A model generated the notes under the pieces. It did no database searches, was not told the origin of the DNA, and was given only the letters and a program-made list of their open reading frames with translations. A DNA stretch of 64,000 bases from contig CM049312.1 of the NCBI GenBank assembly GCA_026874595.1, forward strand, positions 27,833,956 to 27,897,955, written 5' to 3'. Each line of letters opens with the position of its first letter. The stretch's first letter is position 1. The position numbers were made by a program, and so were the translations under genes. This DNA is from Sipunculus nudus. Lineage: Eukaryota; Annelida; Sipuncula; Golfingiida; Sipunculidae. Of the stretch, positions 19,218 through 28,528 are shown piece by piece.

Positions 19218-19517
19218 TCAAATGCTGGTGCAGTCCCGAAGCAGACGTAGATTGTTGGTCACAGCTTTGGAGTGTACTTCACAAAAGTGTCCGTCTCTTG
19301 CGCTCTGAATGGCAGATGCCCTGACCCCGGTCACAACAAAATGTTGGAGAGCAGACAGTGAGGTGCAAGGTCGATTATCCTTTGTCCGTGGAAATGTGTC
19401 CAGTAGCTCTCTCGGTGTCACGGTCTGGAAGTACACCAGATCGGTTGCGGGCGATGACTGCTGCTGAGTCGCGCGTGACGCATCATTACCCGACCCATCG
19501 GCAGTCTGTTGATACAT
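19218..19517 (-). CDS. Small protein between membrane gene and terminase exon 2 (99 aa)
   Basis: The open frame begins with GTG at 19550; ATG 19517 gives 99 residues. The stop lies 13 bp before the start of the downstream leftward gene, as expected for tightly packed genes. Thr/Gln/Ser-rich N-terminus, then a region with 'SLSALQHFVVTG'. No family recognised. It is the only long frame in this space. Confidence 0.45.
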   Translation of the reverse strand: MYQQTADGSGNDASRATQQQSSPATDLVYFQTVTPRELLDTFPRTKDNRPCTSLSALQHFVVTGVRASAIQSARDGHFCEVHSKAVTNNLRLLRDCTSI

Positions 19518-19577
19518 ACGGGCACGTGTCAGATTTTCCGAACATAACACGCAGTGCGTACCATTTTAGGACATGTG

Positions 19578-19595
19578 CCCCTTTTATTTAAGGGG
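19578..19595 (-). terminator. Polyadenylation signal inside a small hairpin after terminase exon 2
   Basis: The plus-strand run CCCCTTTTATTTAAGGGG can form a 6-bp stem (CCCCTT/AAGGGG) around a TTATTT loop. Read on the minus strand it contains AATAAA, about 25 nt past the terminase stop at 19611-19613. Confidence 0.5.
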
Positions 19596-19610
19596 AAAAC
19601 ATCGTGCATC

Positions 19611-20903
19611 CTAAATAATGGACGTGTGCAACGGTGCCAACTCATGTACGTTAAAGTTTTCGTTTCTCTCGTTTAGCAACAGGTTGTATGCCAGTATCAG
19701 GGAAAGGGCCACGTCATCCTGTGTATGATCGTGGGGCTTTCGGTCCGGCCGGAATTTCGACAGCTGCTCCGTGATCAAATTTCTAGCGTCCAACCCGGCA
19801 TGCTCAAGTGCCGAGCTGGCGAGGCTCATTGACAAACGCACGATGCGACTGTTGAATGCACTTTGAAAGAGGGACACTAAAGTTTTTTTCTGTTTGTCCA
19901 GGAAGAAACCCGCAACCTCGGCTGTCCCGAAATCCCGCACGGATTGGAGCCCAACCGTCTTGGCATCCTTCTCTGTCCTCCTCCTGTGGGTGAATTGAAA
20001 CGACAGCGACCGAACCGGCCCGGCCATTTTTTTGGCGGCGTTGTGTATGAAATGACAAATCTGCACGGCCAGGTGTTCGTTGCTATTGCTTTCCACAGCG
20101 ACAACAGCAGTCTTGAAACGGGACGAGTATGTCAGCGGGCACGCGTGCATATTCACAACACGCTGCAGCAGGCGCAAAACCGCCAGCCCAATGAAAACGT
20201 CCGCTGGTACGCTGTGTTCTATCAAACGCACCTCGTCCAATCCGAGGACGACCGCCATGCGCCTGGTTTTGTTTGAGGGGACCCTGCGGGAAACACGACC
20301 GGACGGCGGAGCGCCAGGTGTGTAACGACACACGCAAGCTATTCCTGAAGCAGACACCGACACGTTGGTGGTGTAAGCTGGGTCCACGTACACAAACAAT
20401 GTATCACCCAAACAATCGACATTGTTGAATGTATCCAAGTCATTCAAACCGTCTTTCATTTCTTGCAGGACAGATCGTGAAAAAAGCCCAACCTCATCCC
20501 CCGAATTCTGCCCATCCGGCTGCCCGTCGCCGCGCCCCAGACTAACGCCCATATTTTCTGTTTCGTAGCTGTGAGGTTCCAACGTGTTCATTACCGTCTT
20601 TTGTACAACGTCCGTCGTGATGTGAGGCGGCAGTGACATGACGTAGTGGTGACACGCTATGGCTTCCGGCGACTCGGCAACGCGTGGAACGTCTGCAGGA
20701 CAGCTGAAGCACACGCGGTAGTAAGCAACTCCTGTCCGTTCCAACTTCAGTAAGGCGCATGTATTCTCAGCCGACGTGTTCATCGAAGATGTGAGCACCA
20801 ACTTGGTCCCTCTGCGGTTCACATAAGGCAACAGGTGTGTCAACGTTTTCACAAATCCAGCTTCGTCAACATACACGATGTCGTACGTGTGACCCCTGCC
20901 AGC
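19611..20903 (-). CDS. UL15/UL89-like: Terminase ATPase/nuclease large subunit, exon 2 (UL15/UL89 family)
   Basis: This is the 3' exon of the packaging motor gene (430 codons plus stop). It begins at 20903 straight after a pyrimidine-rich tract ending in CAG (acceptor AG at 20904-20905) and stays in phase 0 with exon 1. The first residues contain the Walker B segment 'YDIVYVDEAGF', followed by the coupling motif region 'LVLTSS'. The C-terminal nuclease shows the expected acidic positions: Asp in 'VYVDPAYT', Glu in 'VAVESNSNE' and Asp in 'HTQDDVALSL'. In herpesviruses this subunit cuts concatemers and drives DNA into the capsid. The ORF can be read upstream to 20963, but that part is intron. 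Confidence 0.93.
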   Translation of the reverse strand, partial: AGRGHTYDIVYVDEAGFVKTLTHLLPYVNRRGTKLVLTSSMNTSAENTCALLKLERTGVAYYRVCFSCPADVPRVAESPEAIACHHYVMSLPPHITTDVVQKTVMNTLEPHSYETENMGVSLGRGDGQPDGQNSGDEVGLFSRSVLQEMKDGLNDLDTFNNVDCLGDTLFVYVDPAYTTNVSVSASGIACVCRYTPGAPPSGRVSRRVPSNKTRRMAVVLGLDEVRLIEHSVPADVFIGLAVLRLLQRVVNMHACPLTYSSRFKTAVVAVESNSNEHLAVQICHFIHNAAKKMAGPVRSLSFQFTHRRRTEKDAKTVGLQSVRDFGTAEVAGFFLDKQKKTLVSLFQSAFNSRIVRLSMSLASSALEHAGLDARNLITEQLSKFRPDRKPHDHTQDDVALSLILAYNLLLNERNENFNVHELAPLHTSII

Positions 20904-20968
20904 CTGAAACGAACGAGGAAAGAACACGTCACTGATTATAAAAAAAGGCCATGGTGGCGACACAACAA

Positions 20969-20976
20969 TATAAAAG
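20969..20976 (+). promoter_or_regulatory. TATA box for the first nested gene
   Basis: TATAAAAG about 50 nt before ATG 21025. The frame can be extended to a GTG at 20980, but that start would fall inside the expected promoter/leader, so 21025 is preferred. Confidence 0.5.
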
Positions 20977-21024
20977 CACGTGAGTGCGCAGATTCATCAG
21001 ACACATATTCAAAAGGGAGGGTGG

Positions 21025-21276
21025 ATGGCTCAAGGCACCGAACACACTTTAGACGAGTTAGAGGACTTGGTGAGTAGCTGGGAACAAGCACTGCTCGTGA
21101 GCACGCCACAACAGATAATAGACCGGTTACACGAGAACTGCTTTATGGTACACGAGCATGTTCGGGATGAGGGAACGTGTGATACGAGAAGATGTGACGT
21201 CGTCTTAAAAGCGTTATCCTCCCTTGTGATGTCTGCTTACTACGATATATGCACCACTCACAGTGACCGCATCTGA
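21025..21276 (+). CDS. Small acidic protein in terminase intron; positional counterpart of UL91/ORF30
   Basis: Codes 83 residues from ATG 21025 ('MAQGTEHTLDELEDL'), downstream of a clear TATA box. It is mostly helical and acidic at the N-terminus, with Leu/Val-rich stretches and no membrane segment. In beta- and gammaherpesviruses the first rightward gene inside the terminase intron is UL91/ORF30, also about 80-110 residues and part of the viral late-gene preinitiation complex. Size, strand and position match; sequence similarity could not be tested by eye. Confidence 0.6.
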   Translation: MAQGTEHTLDELEDLVSSWEQALLVSTPQQIIDRLHENCFMVHEHVRDEGTCDTRRCDVVLKALSSLVMSAYYDICTTHSDRI

Positions 21277-21382
21277 CAACAAAAACCTATCGCACCTCTG
21301 GGGTGCCAATCAGCTGAGAACATAAATGATCATACACATTTTAGGTATTTTATGGCAACATATATGACAGGGTACCCCACTC

Positions 21383-22477
21383 ATGAAAGCAAAAGGTAAG
21401 AGTAAAGGGAGACCCCAGAGGTACAATCCGTGTTACTCAACGAACGCTTCGCGATGCCATTTCAGACGTCCGCCAGACCACTACGTTTTTTTGTTAAACA
21501 CCGTTGCCAAAACAAGGTCTCCCCCGGCTTTGTTCCACTGCATCACGCACGGACGCCTCCATGCCTGTTTCAAAACAGGGGACCAGCACCCGGACAGCGG
21601 TAGCGACCCTTGCCCTGGCGTGGAGATGACGGCAGACGGTGATATGGTGTGTGTGGCATCAGGGATGCCGAGCGGAGCCAAGATATATGAAACGTGTCCG
21701 CGTGAGGACGAGTTTCCCCGGCACGGGACAGAGAATGACGCACCGGTCATATCTACAGGTGACGGGAACGGCCAAACATGTGCGACCCATGTTTTTCAAC
21801 AAGACCACATGGCGACGTACACGTGGGAAAAACAACAGTCAGCCGACCGTGACGAACTCCTTAGGGTAGAGCCACGTCCGGAATTCGTTATGGCGGTAAT
21901 AGCCCGACCCGTCACGGTGTACAACTTTTCACTTGTTGATCAGCTCCTGTTCAGTCGATACACCGAGACTGACGCGCTTCTGTACGATTACGTGTCAAGC
22001 AAAGTGTCACACCCATCCCAAGACGACACGAAACATGTGAAATACGAGTGTTACAAGGCCCTGTCTCGGCTGTCACCCAACTTTCGTCCGTCGTACGGTG
22101 AATGCTCCCGCGCATGGTGCTCTGCAGTGGAATCTCTCACTTCGTCGGAAAAGGACTCGACCAGGGGATCCCGGACAATCGATGAATTGAAAAAATACCT
22201 CGCCACACATATGAGACATGCAGTATCAGACATGAACCGGGGCAAACAAAGGAATGCCATGTGGATCTACGACCATCCGGCGTCAACGTCTAGCCAGCTT
22301 TCAGCAGGTGTGGCTGGACAGGCCACCACACAGGACGTCGAAGGCGGCGGGTGTAACCACATCACGTACACTGCTTATGACCCAGTGACCGGTATGAATG
22401 TATCCAGGTGTCCAAAATACAGGTATTTTACGCCGATGCTACCCAAGCCCTGCATACCACATCACCAGCGTTTATGA
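21383..22477 (+). CDS. UL92/ORF31-like protein (364 aa)
   Basis: ATG-started ORF. Residues 53-93 contain C53-x2-H56-x3-H60-x-C62, a further Cys at 77 and a 'DGDMVCVASG' strand with C90. This is the kind of Cys/His cluster followed by a 'VC-x2-(T/S)-G' element known from the UL92/ORF31 family of late-gene transcription factors. The protein is longer than UL92 (about 200 aa), with a basic N-terminus and a Ser/Thr-rich, less conserved C-terminus. It occupies the second nested position, exactly where UL92 lies in the HCMV intron. Motif plus position support the call; a profile search is needed to settle it. Confidence 0.6.
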   Translation: MKAKGKSKGRPQRYNPCYSTNASRCHFRRPPDHYVFLLNTVAKTRSPPALFHCITHGRLHACFKTGDQHPDSGSDPCPGVEMTADGDMVCVASGMPSGAKIYETCPREDEFPRHGTENDAPVISTGDGNGQTCATHVFQQDHMATYTWEKQQSADRDELLRVEPRPEFVMAVIARPVTVYNFSLVDQLLFSRYTETDALLYDYVSSKVSHPSQDDTKHVKYECYKALSRLSPNFRPSYGECSRAWCSAVESLTSSEKDSTRGSRTIDELKKYLATHMRHAVSDMNRGKQRNAMWIYDHPASTSSQLSAGVAGQATTQDVEGGGCNHITYTAYDPVTGMNVSRCPKYRYFTPMLPKPCIPHHQRL

Positions 22478-22607
22478 AGCCGCCTGTGTCTATAATCCAC
22501 AGTTACTCTAAGTCCCCTGTTTCCATTTTGTAAACTTTCACCGTGGAAGCTACGTGAAAACCTTTAAAAGCTTACCTGTAGGCGTCACACAGCTAGTTCA
22601 TTTAGTG

Positions 22608-23342
22608 TCAATGGGGAACATGCAAAAGCAGGTGACTCAGGACAGTAGTTCCGTCTTCAGACAACATGAAAGCTGAGTCTTCACAGCTGTTCAGGACACG
22701 GCGCGCCGTGTTAGAATGGCCGAGTGACACAGGTGTGGGTTTGCAATGGAAACGGCACGCTTCTGCCACCAGCCTCATGAAACACCCGAAAGCAGCGTAT
22801 GCAGACACCATCCAACGGTCGCGCATAGTTACAGTGCATACGTCGACCTCTCCTCTCGCAGCTCGCATATCTTCATTCGCCTTATCGATTGCATCCACCA
22901 ACCGCTGTACCTCGGAATATTTCAGGTAGTACAGGTCGCGTAAACCTTCGATTAAACACGAAAACCTCGTACAACTGATCATGAATGTATGGCTATGCGG
23001 GACCTCTTTTGACATCAGAAATCGTCTCACGAAATATACAGCCGCCAAACGGATGCAGATGTAGTTGTACAAACGCAGGCATTCCTGGTCTGCATGCAAA
23101 GCGTCAGGGATTCCAGGACTTCCAAATAAAAAAGTGCAGATACTTTCGTCGCTGTGTAAGCTCAACGAAGGTAACAACACACTGGATAGAATCTTTCCGT
23201 CCACGTTATTGAGCGTTTCAGCCACATCAGGGACGGTGGGCGACCGTTTCTTGTCTAGCCGAAGAAAACCCGCGCCCCGTTGCAGTTCAAGCTGCCTCCT
23301 GACATCTAGTGGCATACATTCCTCCAAAGGTACCCTATCCAT
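22608..23342 (-). CDS. Unknown protein nested in the intron, same strand as terminase (244 aa)
   Basis: ATG-started ORF on the minus strand, thus transcribed in the same direction as the terminase pre-mRNA and lying wholly inside its intron. Predominantly helical with Cys near residues 70, 88, 95 and 125-130, and a helix 'YLKYSEVQRLVDAIDKANEDMRAA'. No family recognised. No gene occupies this place in the beta/gammaherpesvirus intron, so it looks like an insertion or a lineage-specific gene. Confidence 0.7.
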   Translation of the reverse strand: MDRVPLEECMPLDVRRQLELQRGAGFLRLDKKRSPTVPDVAETLNNVDGKILSSVLLPSLSLHSDESICTFLFGSPGIPDALHADQECLRLYNYICIRLAAVYFVRRFLMSKEVPHSHTFMISCTRFSCLIEGLRDLYYLKYSEVQRLVDAIDKANEDMRAARGEVDVCTVTMRDRWMVSAYAAFGCFMRLVAEACRFHCKPTPVSLGHSNTARRVLNSCEDSAFMLSEDGTTVLSHLLLHVPH

Positions 23343-23541
23343 ATTTGGACTACTTCAGCGGAAACGTCTGCGAGACATATTCGTTACGTTTTACCGTTTA
23401 GTTGACATTACTGAATCAGCTACCACCACCGCAAATAACATATAGTTCATTTCATGCGGTGGTGACCCGTCACCCGTTGGGGGATCCCTTAGTAAAAACC
23501 CGTTCGGGAAAGCCCCCCACCGATGAAAACCTCAAACAACC

Positions 23542-25113
23542 ATGGCTGCAAAAGACCTATGTGATCCACATACCGGACCAGCAGTGACCAGGCCATTTGA
23601 GGATTGCTATGAACCAATATGGAGAACAGCCGCTGGAGCCCCGGCGTCCATGTTTCTGTACCTACACCACCGTCGCGTTGACGAAGTTTTTTGGATACGC
23701 TTGGTGACCCATTACATGTCAGCCCGTGATCACAGATGGCATAACCGCTACACAGAAATCAAACCAAGGAACATGTTCTACGATACATTAGTGGGAGGCA
23801 CGGTCATAGAACTGGACATGCCACGGCCAGACCTTGTATCGTATAGCAGGGAGCCCGGTTCTTCAGTGGAGCTGACAGATTGGCTGGACATCTTGTTCAT
23901 TGACAACGATAACGGTCCCAATGACACGCTGGACAGAGTAACCGTGCCTGTACATTTCATTTTGTCAAGCGTCACGTGCATGTTCAACGAGTGGCTTATC
24001 CACGCCCGTTCCTTGAAAGCGCTGGAAAAACTACCTGGTACAGAGGAAGGTGCGCAAACCGCCGAAAGTGAAATGAGTGCCATTCCCGGAGAGACCGTGT
24101 CCGCAGCAGTGAATTTACGAAGCGTACTGAACCAGTTTTACGATGCTAGTCCTGCCCCGGAAGACCAAACCACGTCTGCAGAAATGCAAGCCTTAACACC
24201 TGAACACACCTGCATGCGACTCATCTGCCATTGGGAACCGGCTGTACCTGCAACAGTGGAAGGCAGAAGGCGATCCGTGGCCGTAATGCTGTTATCTCAC
24301 ATGCACAATTATGGACAGGTGTTTTCAGAACGGCAGATGGACCCGGCGAGCACGGGGACGTACAAGTGCGGGATCGAGGACAAAATCTTCCGAGTGCTGA
24401 CCTCAGTTAGCCTCCCCATGCTGAGCAGAATGTTTGACCAGGTGGATGACATAAACGTCATTCTAACATGGTGCGCTAACGTTTCAATCTGTCCGGACGT
24501 GCATGATACATTATCCCAGCAGATCGCGCTTTACGCCGGATGGTTGACAGTTCGCGACAGCTGTACAGTGCCCGGTGTGACCGATCCACTTATGAGGGCT
24601 TTTTCGCACATGAACCCTGTGGCGTTGGTACTGATATTCAGGAGGGTGATCAGTCGCCTGAGGGGGGAATGCGGACAGGTAAAGTTGCGTTTCAATAAAG
24701 GACTTGGCGCAAGGTTGCAGTCCGCCGTTGAGTGGTATATGGACGGCCGTCGGACAAACCCAGACGTCCCTTATTACTTGCAAGTTCATTTTTATGGGGC
24801 TGGTGTGCATAACGGAACGGTACGCTTCATGGAGCCTGTGTGGTATTTTACATTCAAAGGACCGCACGGCGGCCAACAACATTCTGACGAATGTTCCATG
24901 TGGATTAACGTGAGTGAACCAAATGACTTGGTGTTCCTCTGTCCCAACAAGCACTCGCGTTTGACACGACATTACGTTCCGGGGGGCATCCCAGTGGAAT
25001 GGCGTTACCCCGGAATGATGGAAGAACTGCTGCAAAGGCTTTCGTACCCTCTGGATCTGCTGATCGAATTCATCGGTTTCACGCTGGTGGAACCTATACC
25101 TGTATTGTATTGA
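23542..25113 (+). CDS. Nested gene, positional counterpart of UL93/UL17 (523 aa)
   Basis: ATG-started ORF with a Pro/Asp-rich N-terminus, a conserved-looking aromatic first third ('FLYLHHRRVDEVFWIRLVTHYM') and a C-terminal domain rich in Trp/Tyr ('VHFYGAGVHNG', 'WYFTFKGPHGG'). No enzymatic motif or membrane span. It lies in the position of UL93 (HCMV), UL17 (HSV) or ORF32 (KSHV), a capsid-vertex component of 450-700 residues. The call is positional; sequence support is not visible by eye. Confidence 0.75.
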   Translation: MAAKDLCDPHTGPAVTRPFEDCYEPIWRTAAGAPASMFLYLHHRRVDEVFWIRLVTHYMSARDHRWHNRYTEIKPRNMFYDTLVGGTVIELDMPRPDLVSYSREPGSSVELTDWLDILFIDNDNGPNDTLDRVTVPVHFILSSVTCMFNEWLIHARSLKALEKLPGTEEGAQTAESEMSAIPGETVSAAVNLRSVLNQFYDASPAPEDQTTSAEMQALTPEHTCMRLICHWEPAVPATVEGRRRSVAVMLLSHMHNYGQVFSERQMDPASTGTYKCGIEDKIFRVLTSVSLPMLSRMFDQVDDINVILTWCANVSICPDVHDTLSQQIALYAGWLTVRDSCTVPGVTDPLMRAFSHMNPVALVLIFRRVISRLRGECGQVKLRFNKGLGARLQSAVEWYMDGRRTNPDVPYYLQVHFYGAGVHNGTVRFMEPVWYFTFKGPHGGQQHSDECSMWINVSEPNDLVFLCPNKHSRLTRHYVPGGIPVEWRYPGMMEELLQRLSYPLDLLIEFIGFTLVEPIPVLY

Positions 25114-25202
25114 AGCATGCCGGTCAGCCGGCCGACATGTATTATTTGTGTTAACGTTGTCGCTGAACTGTGGGCGGCACAGCTGCTCTGTCAGACGCCA
25201 AA

Positions 25203-26465
25203 ATGGTAGACGTTATAGACAAATTCTCGAGGCCTTCGTTTTCGGCGCCAGGTGACGTGTTTCTGGTGACAGACGTGTCAGGTGATACGCGTATATGCAG
25301 ACCCCGTTCACAGACAGTGAACGTATTCTACGGCCTCAACTGCAAGACAGGCGCGTCATCACTATGCGTTGTGAACAAGACCCACATTTACATCTTGAGC
25401 GACCTACAGGGTAACGCAGACGAACACAGTATAGTTCCCGTAAGAATAGAACTGAACGGACGCGCACATGTGATGCCCGCCAGAGGATACCACCAGATTT
25501 GCAGATTTTGGCTCTGCGCACCGTACAGAACGGGAAACCGTGTGACCCTCCCTGAAAACACCGTAGGCAGCATACTGGGCATTACCGACAGAGAGTGTAT
25601 CACCTGGCTTCAGAGTCGGACGTTGGCCAACAGCCATGTTGTGCACCCCAGTTGGCTGTTCGTTCACGGGAGGGGGAAAGGAAAGTACGCCGGATTTGCA
25701 GAGATCGATAACATCCCTGTTTACACAAACAACACCAACCCGTCAGATGTAACCGATATAATGGCCAGAACAGGTCCGCAGTTGTTTTATCAAGCTAGCT
25801 GTAAAAGCTTTTGGACGTACTTTTGTGACAACGGCGCAGCGACGGGCGCCGTACCTGCAGTGCCGCCAGCCCTAGTGAAGCATTCACTTTTCACGTCTTG
25901 CATGGGTGAACAGTCAGAAGACGAAACGTATTCACACAACGGGTGGGGTGGCCCGCAAGCTGCCGTACAGTGTCTGTGCGCATCTCTCCAGGCGGGTTGG
26001 CGTGGCCCAACAGAGACGCCTGTGGAGGCAGGGAACCCTAACCGCTTTGTGCGGGTGTCGTGTGTGTCACAACACAAGAACTCGGCCATGTCAGGATGGT
26101 TAGGTAACCTGTGCAACCGTGTTACAGCAGGCAGGCGTGCTGCCCCAGGGAGTACGTACACGCGTGTCAGCAGGCAGATAGCTGACGCAGAGAAGGACAT
26201 GTCAAAGCATGGCATTGACAGGATGCTAGAAGAAAGGAGTACCACATGCAAGTTCAAATTGCAGACTGCTGTACCGGAACTCTCCGATCCAAACACACCG
26301 TCGCAGTCAGAACAGAACCGTCGTGCGGGTAGCGTTTGCACTGACCTGCCGCAAAACATATGGGAACTTAAACAACTGGACGATGAATACGTGTTGTATA
26401 TGTGTGCTAGCTGTGGTTTGTGGCGCGACCTGCTGAAAGGTCGCACAAATTATTTTACCATGTGA
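25203..26465 (+). CDS. Nested gene, positional counterpart of UL94/UL16 (420 aa)
   Basis: The frame begins with GTG at 25170; ATG 25203 is preferred. The N-terminal half is beta-rich with Cys-containing strands ('GLNCKTGASSLCVVN', 'HQICRFWLCAPY'). The C-terminus ends with 'YMCASCGLWRDL', a CxxC pair. Position is last before terminase exon 1, as for UL94 (HCMV), UL16 (HSV) and ORF33 (KSHV), tegument proteins of 330-370 residues rich in conserved Cys. Function inferred only from position and Cys content. Confidence 0.75.
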   Translation: MVDVIDKFSRPSFSAPGDVFLVTDVSGDTRICRPRSQTVNVFYGLNCKTGASSLCVVNKTHIYILSDLQGNADEHSIVPVRIELNGRAHVMPARGYHQICRFWLCAPYRTGNRVTLPENTVGSILGITDRECITWLQSRTLANSHVVHPSWLFVHGRGKGKYAGFAEIDNIPVYTNNTNPSDVTDIMARTGPQLFYQASCKSFWTYFCDNGAATGAVPAVPPALVKHSLFTSCMGEQSEDETYSHNGWGGPQAAVQCLCASLQAGWRGPTETPVEAGNPNRFVRVSCVSQHKNSAMSGWLGNLCNRVTAGRRAAPGSTYTRVSRQIADAEKDMSKHGIDRMLEERSTTCKFKLQTAVPELSDPNTPSQSEQNRRAGSVCTDLPQNIWELKQLDDEYVLYMCASCGLWRDLLKGRTNYFTM

Positions 26466-26713
26466 AATCATAGTGTGTTTCATTGTAGAATCACTGCTGT
26501 ATTTACAACAATGATTATTAAAAGTATATAACAAGCGATAACACTGGCGTGAGCATTTTTAATATGTGTAAACTCTGCCACGGACGTTAATGTGTCATAT
26601 GAAAGATACTAATAATCATTGCACGTTATCATTCTTTATTCACATCATCCCTCCCTTCCCTCACACACATCCATGCGACCCAGTGGCTTTATCCCAGCTA
26701 CAGTTATACTTAC
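26466..26713. other. Gene-free intron end
   Basis: AT-rich spacer past the UL94-position gene. It contains 'ATTATTAAAAGTATATAAC' near 26515-26530. The first 5' splice-site bases for the terminase are at 26713. No ORF. Confidence 0.4.
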
Positions 26714-27865
26714 ATTTTGATTCCCCAAGCTGAGGAAAAACATTTCCGTGTGTAACCCGTTTTCAAAATGTATCGCCAACTTCGGTTCGTACATAGGATT
26801 TTGCTGATTGACGGTCGTTCGGAAACGTTGTTTGGCCTTGGCGTCCAAATGATCGAGTATCAGCTGCATGGAGTTGACGTGTTGCACAGTATCTGCCTTT
26901 ACCTTACGGCTGAGATCATGCGAACACGAAAAATATGCAAACCGCATATCTGTCGCCCGCATGCCCGCCGCCAGCGTGACCTGTGTGATGTATGTTTTGC
27001 CCATGCGCCTGGGAACGAGGGCCACGCATATATTTGACGTCCGGCTTTCGGTCATAACACGCCGGCTGTATCCTCCCGCTATGAAAAATCGTTTGATGAT
27101 CCGCTGCAACATGTGGTTGTGCTCCGGCGCACGCGCTGCGGCAGAAAAGGCGACGATATGCATAACCATGAGACCCTGAAACGGTTCAAGAACGATGTCT
27201 TTGTATTTAAAAAACAAATGTAACAAACTAAGCCAGTTGAGCACCGCTCGCGTTTCAGTGTTCTGCCACACGCTTTCATCCAAAGCCAGCCTGTCTGAGG
27301 GAGACACTGGTCGCAACCGTGAAGACATCCCGGTCACAGAGTGTTTCATCCAGTCGTGCAATTCAAACAGGGTCATGGGTATCTGTGAAGCCAGGGGAAT
27401 GCAGACGTGCGCATGGTTCTGGCGAACTCCCGCTTCTGTGTTGAGCCATATGTCAGTGAAACTGCGTGATGACGGACTACGGTTATGCGAGTCAAACTCC
27501 TTGTACAAGTCGTCCGCTTTGCCATTTTGAAGCAGTTCGGCATTGCCCTGTAACCGGCAAACACCCGACCTCCAGAACAGGTAATCGTCGAACACATCAT
27601 CCACCACCCAAGAGAACAGTGGGTGTCTCAAAGTGCAGTCAGGGACGTCACGCACTAAAGGGTGTTGGTTGACCTGCCATTCCCTGGGGCGGTATGCAGT
27701 GACAGGGTAAACCCGTGGCGCGGTGTTCCACGCTTCACTCTCGCGATCATTATGTGTGATGTCACGATTGCTGCCGCGAACAGCCGTCTGCCCTTCTGTC
27801 TTCTGTGATTTTTTCCGATTTTGAACAGACCCGTAGGTTTGTCCGGTTATGCCCCTGACATCCAT
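26714..27865 (-). CDS. UL15/UL89-like: Terminase ATPase/nuclease large subunit, exon 1
   Basis: Exon 1 encodes 384 residues from ATG 27865 to the splice donor at 26713. Continuous reading past the donor gives only 22 more codons before a stop. A basic N-terminus (Lys/Arg-rich, residues 1-40) may hold a nuclear localisation signal. The ATPase Walker A-like loop 'VPRRMGKTY' is at residues about 284-292, followed by the expected helix and the 'HFENG' strand before the junction. Together with exon 2 the product is 814 residues, slightly larger than mammalian herpesvirus homologues (670-740). The most conserved herpesvirus gene and the best anchor for the whole window. Confidence 0.93.
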
Positions 27866-28528
27866 GAGGACGCATCAACGTTGAATATACAATGACAGGT
27901 TATGTGTCTGTCCAATCCATGTTACATATATATCAAATAAACGTGTACACGGGTATACCATCACAAGGTCAGTCCACCGTGTAAGAAAACGGCCATACGC
28001 GACAGACAGTCTGAACTATACGCCTTTTCACCGGTGCAGTCGCACCTATTACAAAGCGCACGTGCGGTGCACTGACCTGGTTTTCTCCGTGTCTCATAAA
28101 TTATCAGGGTTTACGTCAGACCTGTTTTTTGTGCCTGAACACTCGCCGCCGTCTAGACAAAACAGGCATGTCACGGCACGTTCCCAAGGCCGACGTGCCG
28201 CAGCCCACCCCCCCCCCCCCCCATACATACGAGTAGTTTCGTTGCGCAACAACAACACACGTGCACATGATGGTCACGTGCACACTAGAGTGCCCTATCA
28301 CTTTCGAATGCAAGTGGCAACCTGTTTGGGACACTGACCTTGGAAACGTGTCATGCCTGAACATGTTTTTGTCGAACGGTCATTGACAGAAGAGGGTCGT
28401 GTGCAACGTCGCAGAAAAACGCTGATGTAACCACACGCACTGTCCATATAAAGGATAGTACGTGACGAGGCAGCATTGAATGCACCAGACATTCTTGTAG
28501 ACGTGTTGTTCCGAATTAAGTGATCGGG
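27866..28528. other. Gene-free spacer between terminase and first IAP gene
   Basis: A divergent promoter region. It contains ATATATATCAAATAAA near 27927-27943, a run of 15 C at 28208-28222, several CACGTG/ACGTGC elements around 28258-28281, and TATAAA at 28447-28452 ahead of the IAP gene. Short frames in this region start with GTG or run through the C tract and are not convincing. Confidence 0.5.
28208..28222. repeat. Homopolymer C(15) tract
   Basis: Fifteen consecutive C residues in the IAP promoter region. Such runs are prone to length variation. Comparable runs occur at 58022-58032, 63001-63011 (C) and 40998-41014 and 63685-63699 (G). Confidence 0.8.

Larger units (their letters stand above)
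20904..26713 (-). other. Terminase intron (about 5.8 kb) containing five genes
   Basis: The 5' splice site at 26713 reads GTAAGTAT on the minus strand and the 3' site at 20904 follows a pyrimidine tract (TTCTTTCCTCGTTCGTTTCAG without gaps, 21 nt, at 20904-20924). Both exons join in phase 0. A single large intron at this point, between the Walker A and Walker B coding parts, is the classic herpesvirus arrangement. Nested inside are rightward genes at 21025, 21383, 23542 and 25203 and one leftward gene at 22608-23342. Confidence 0.88.
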
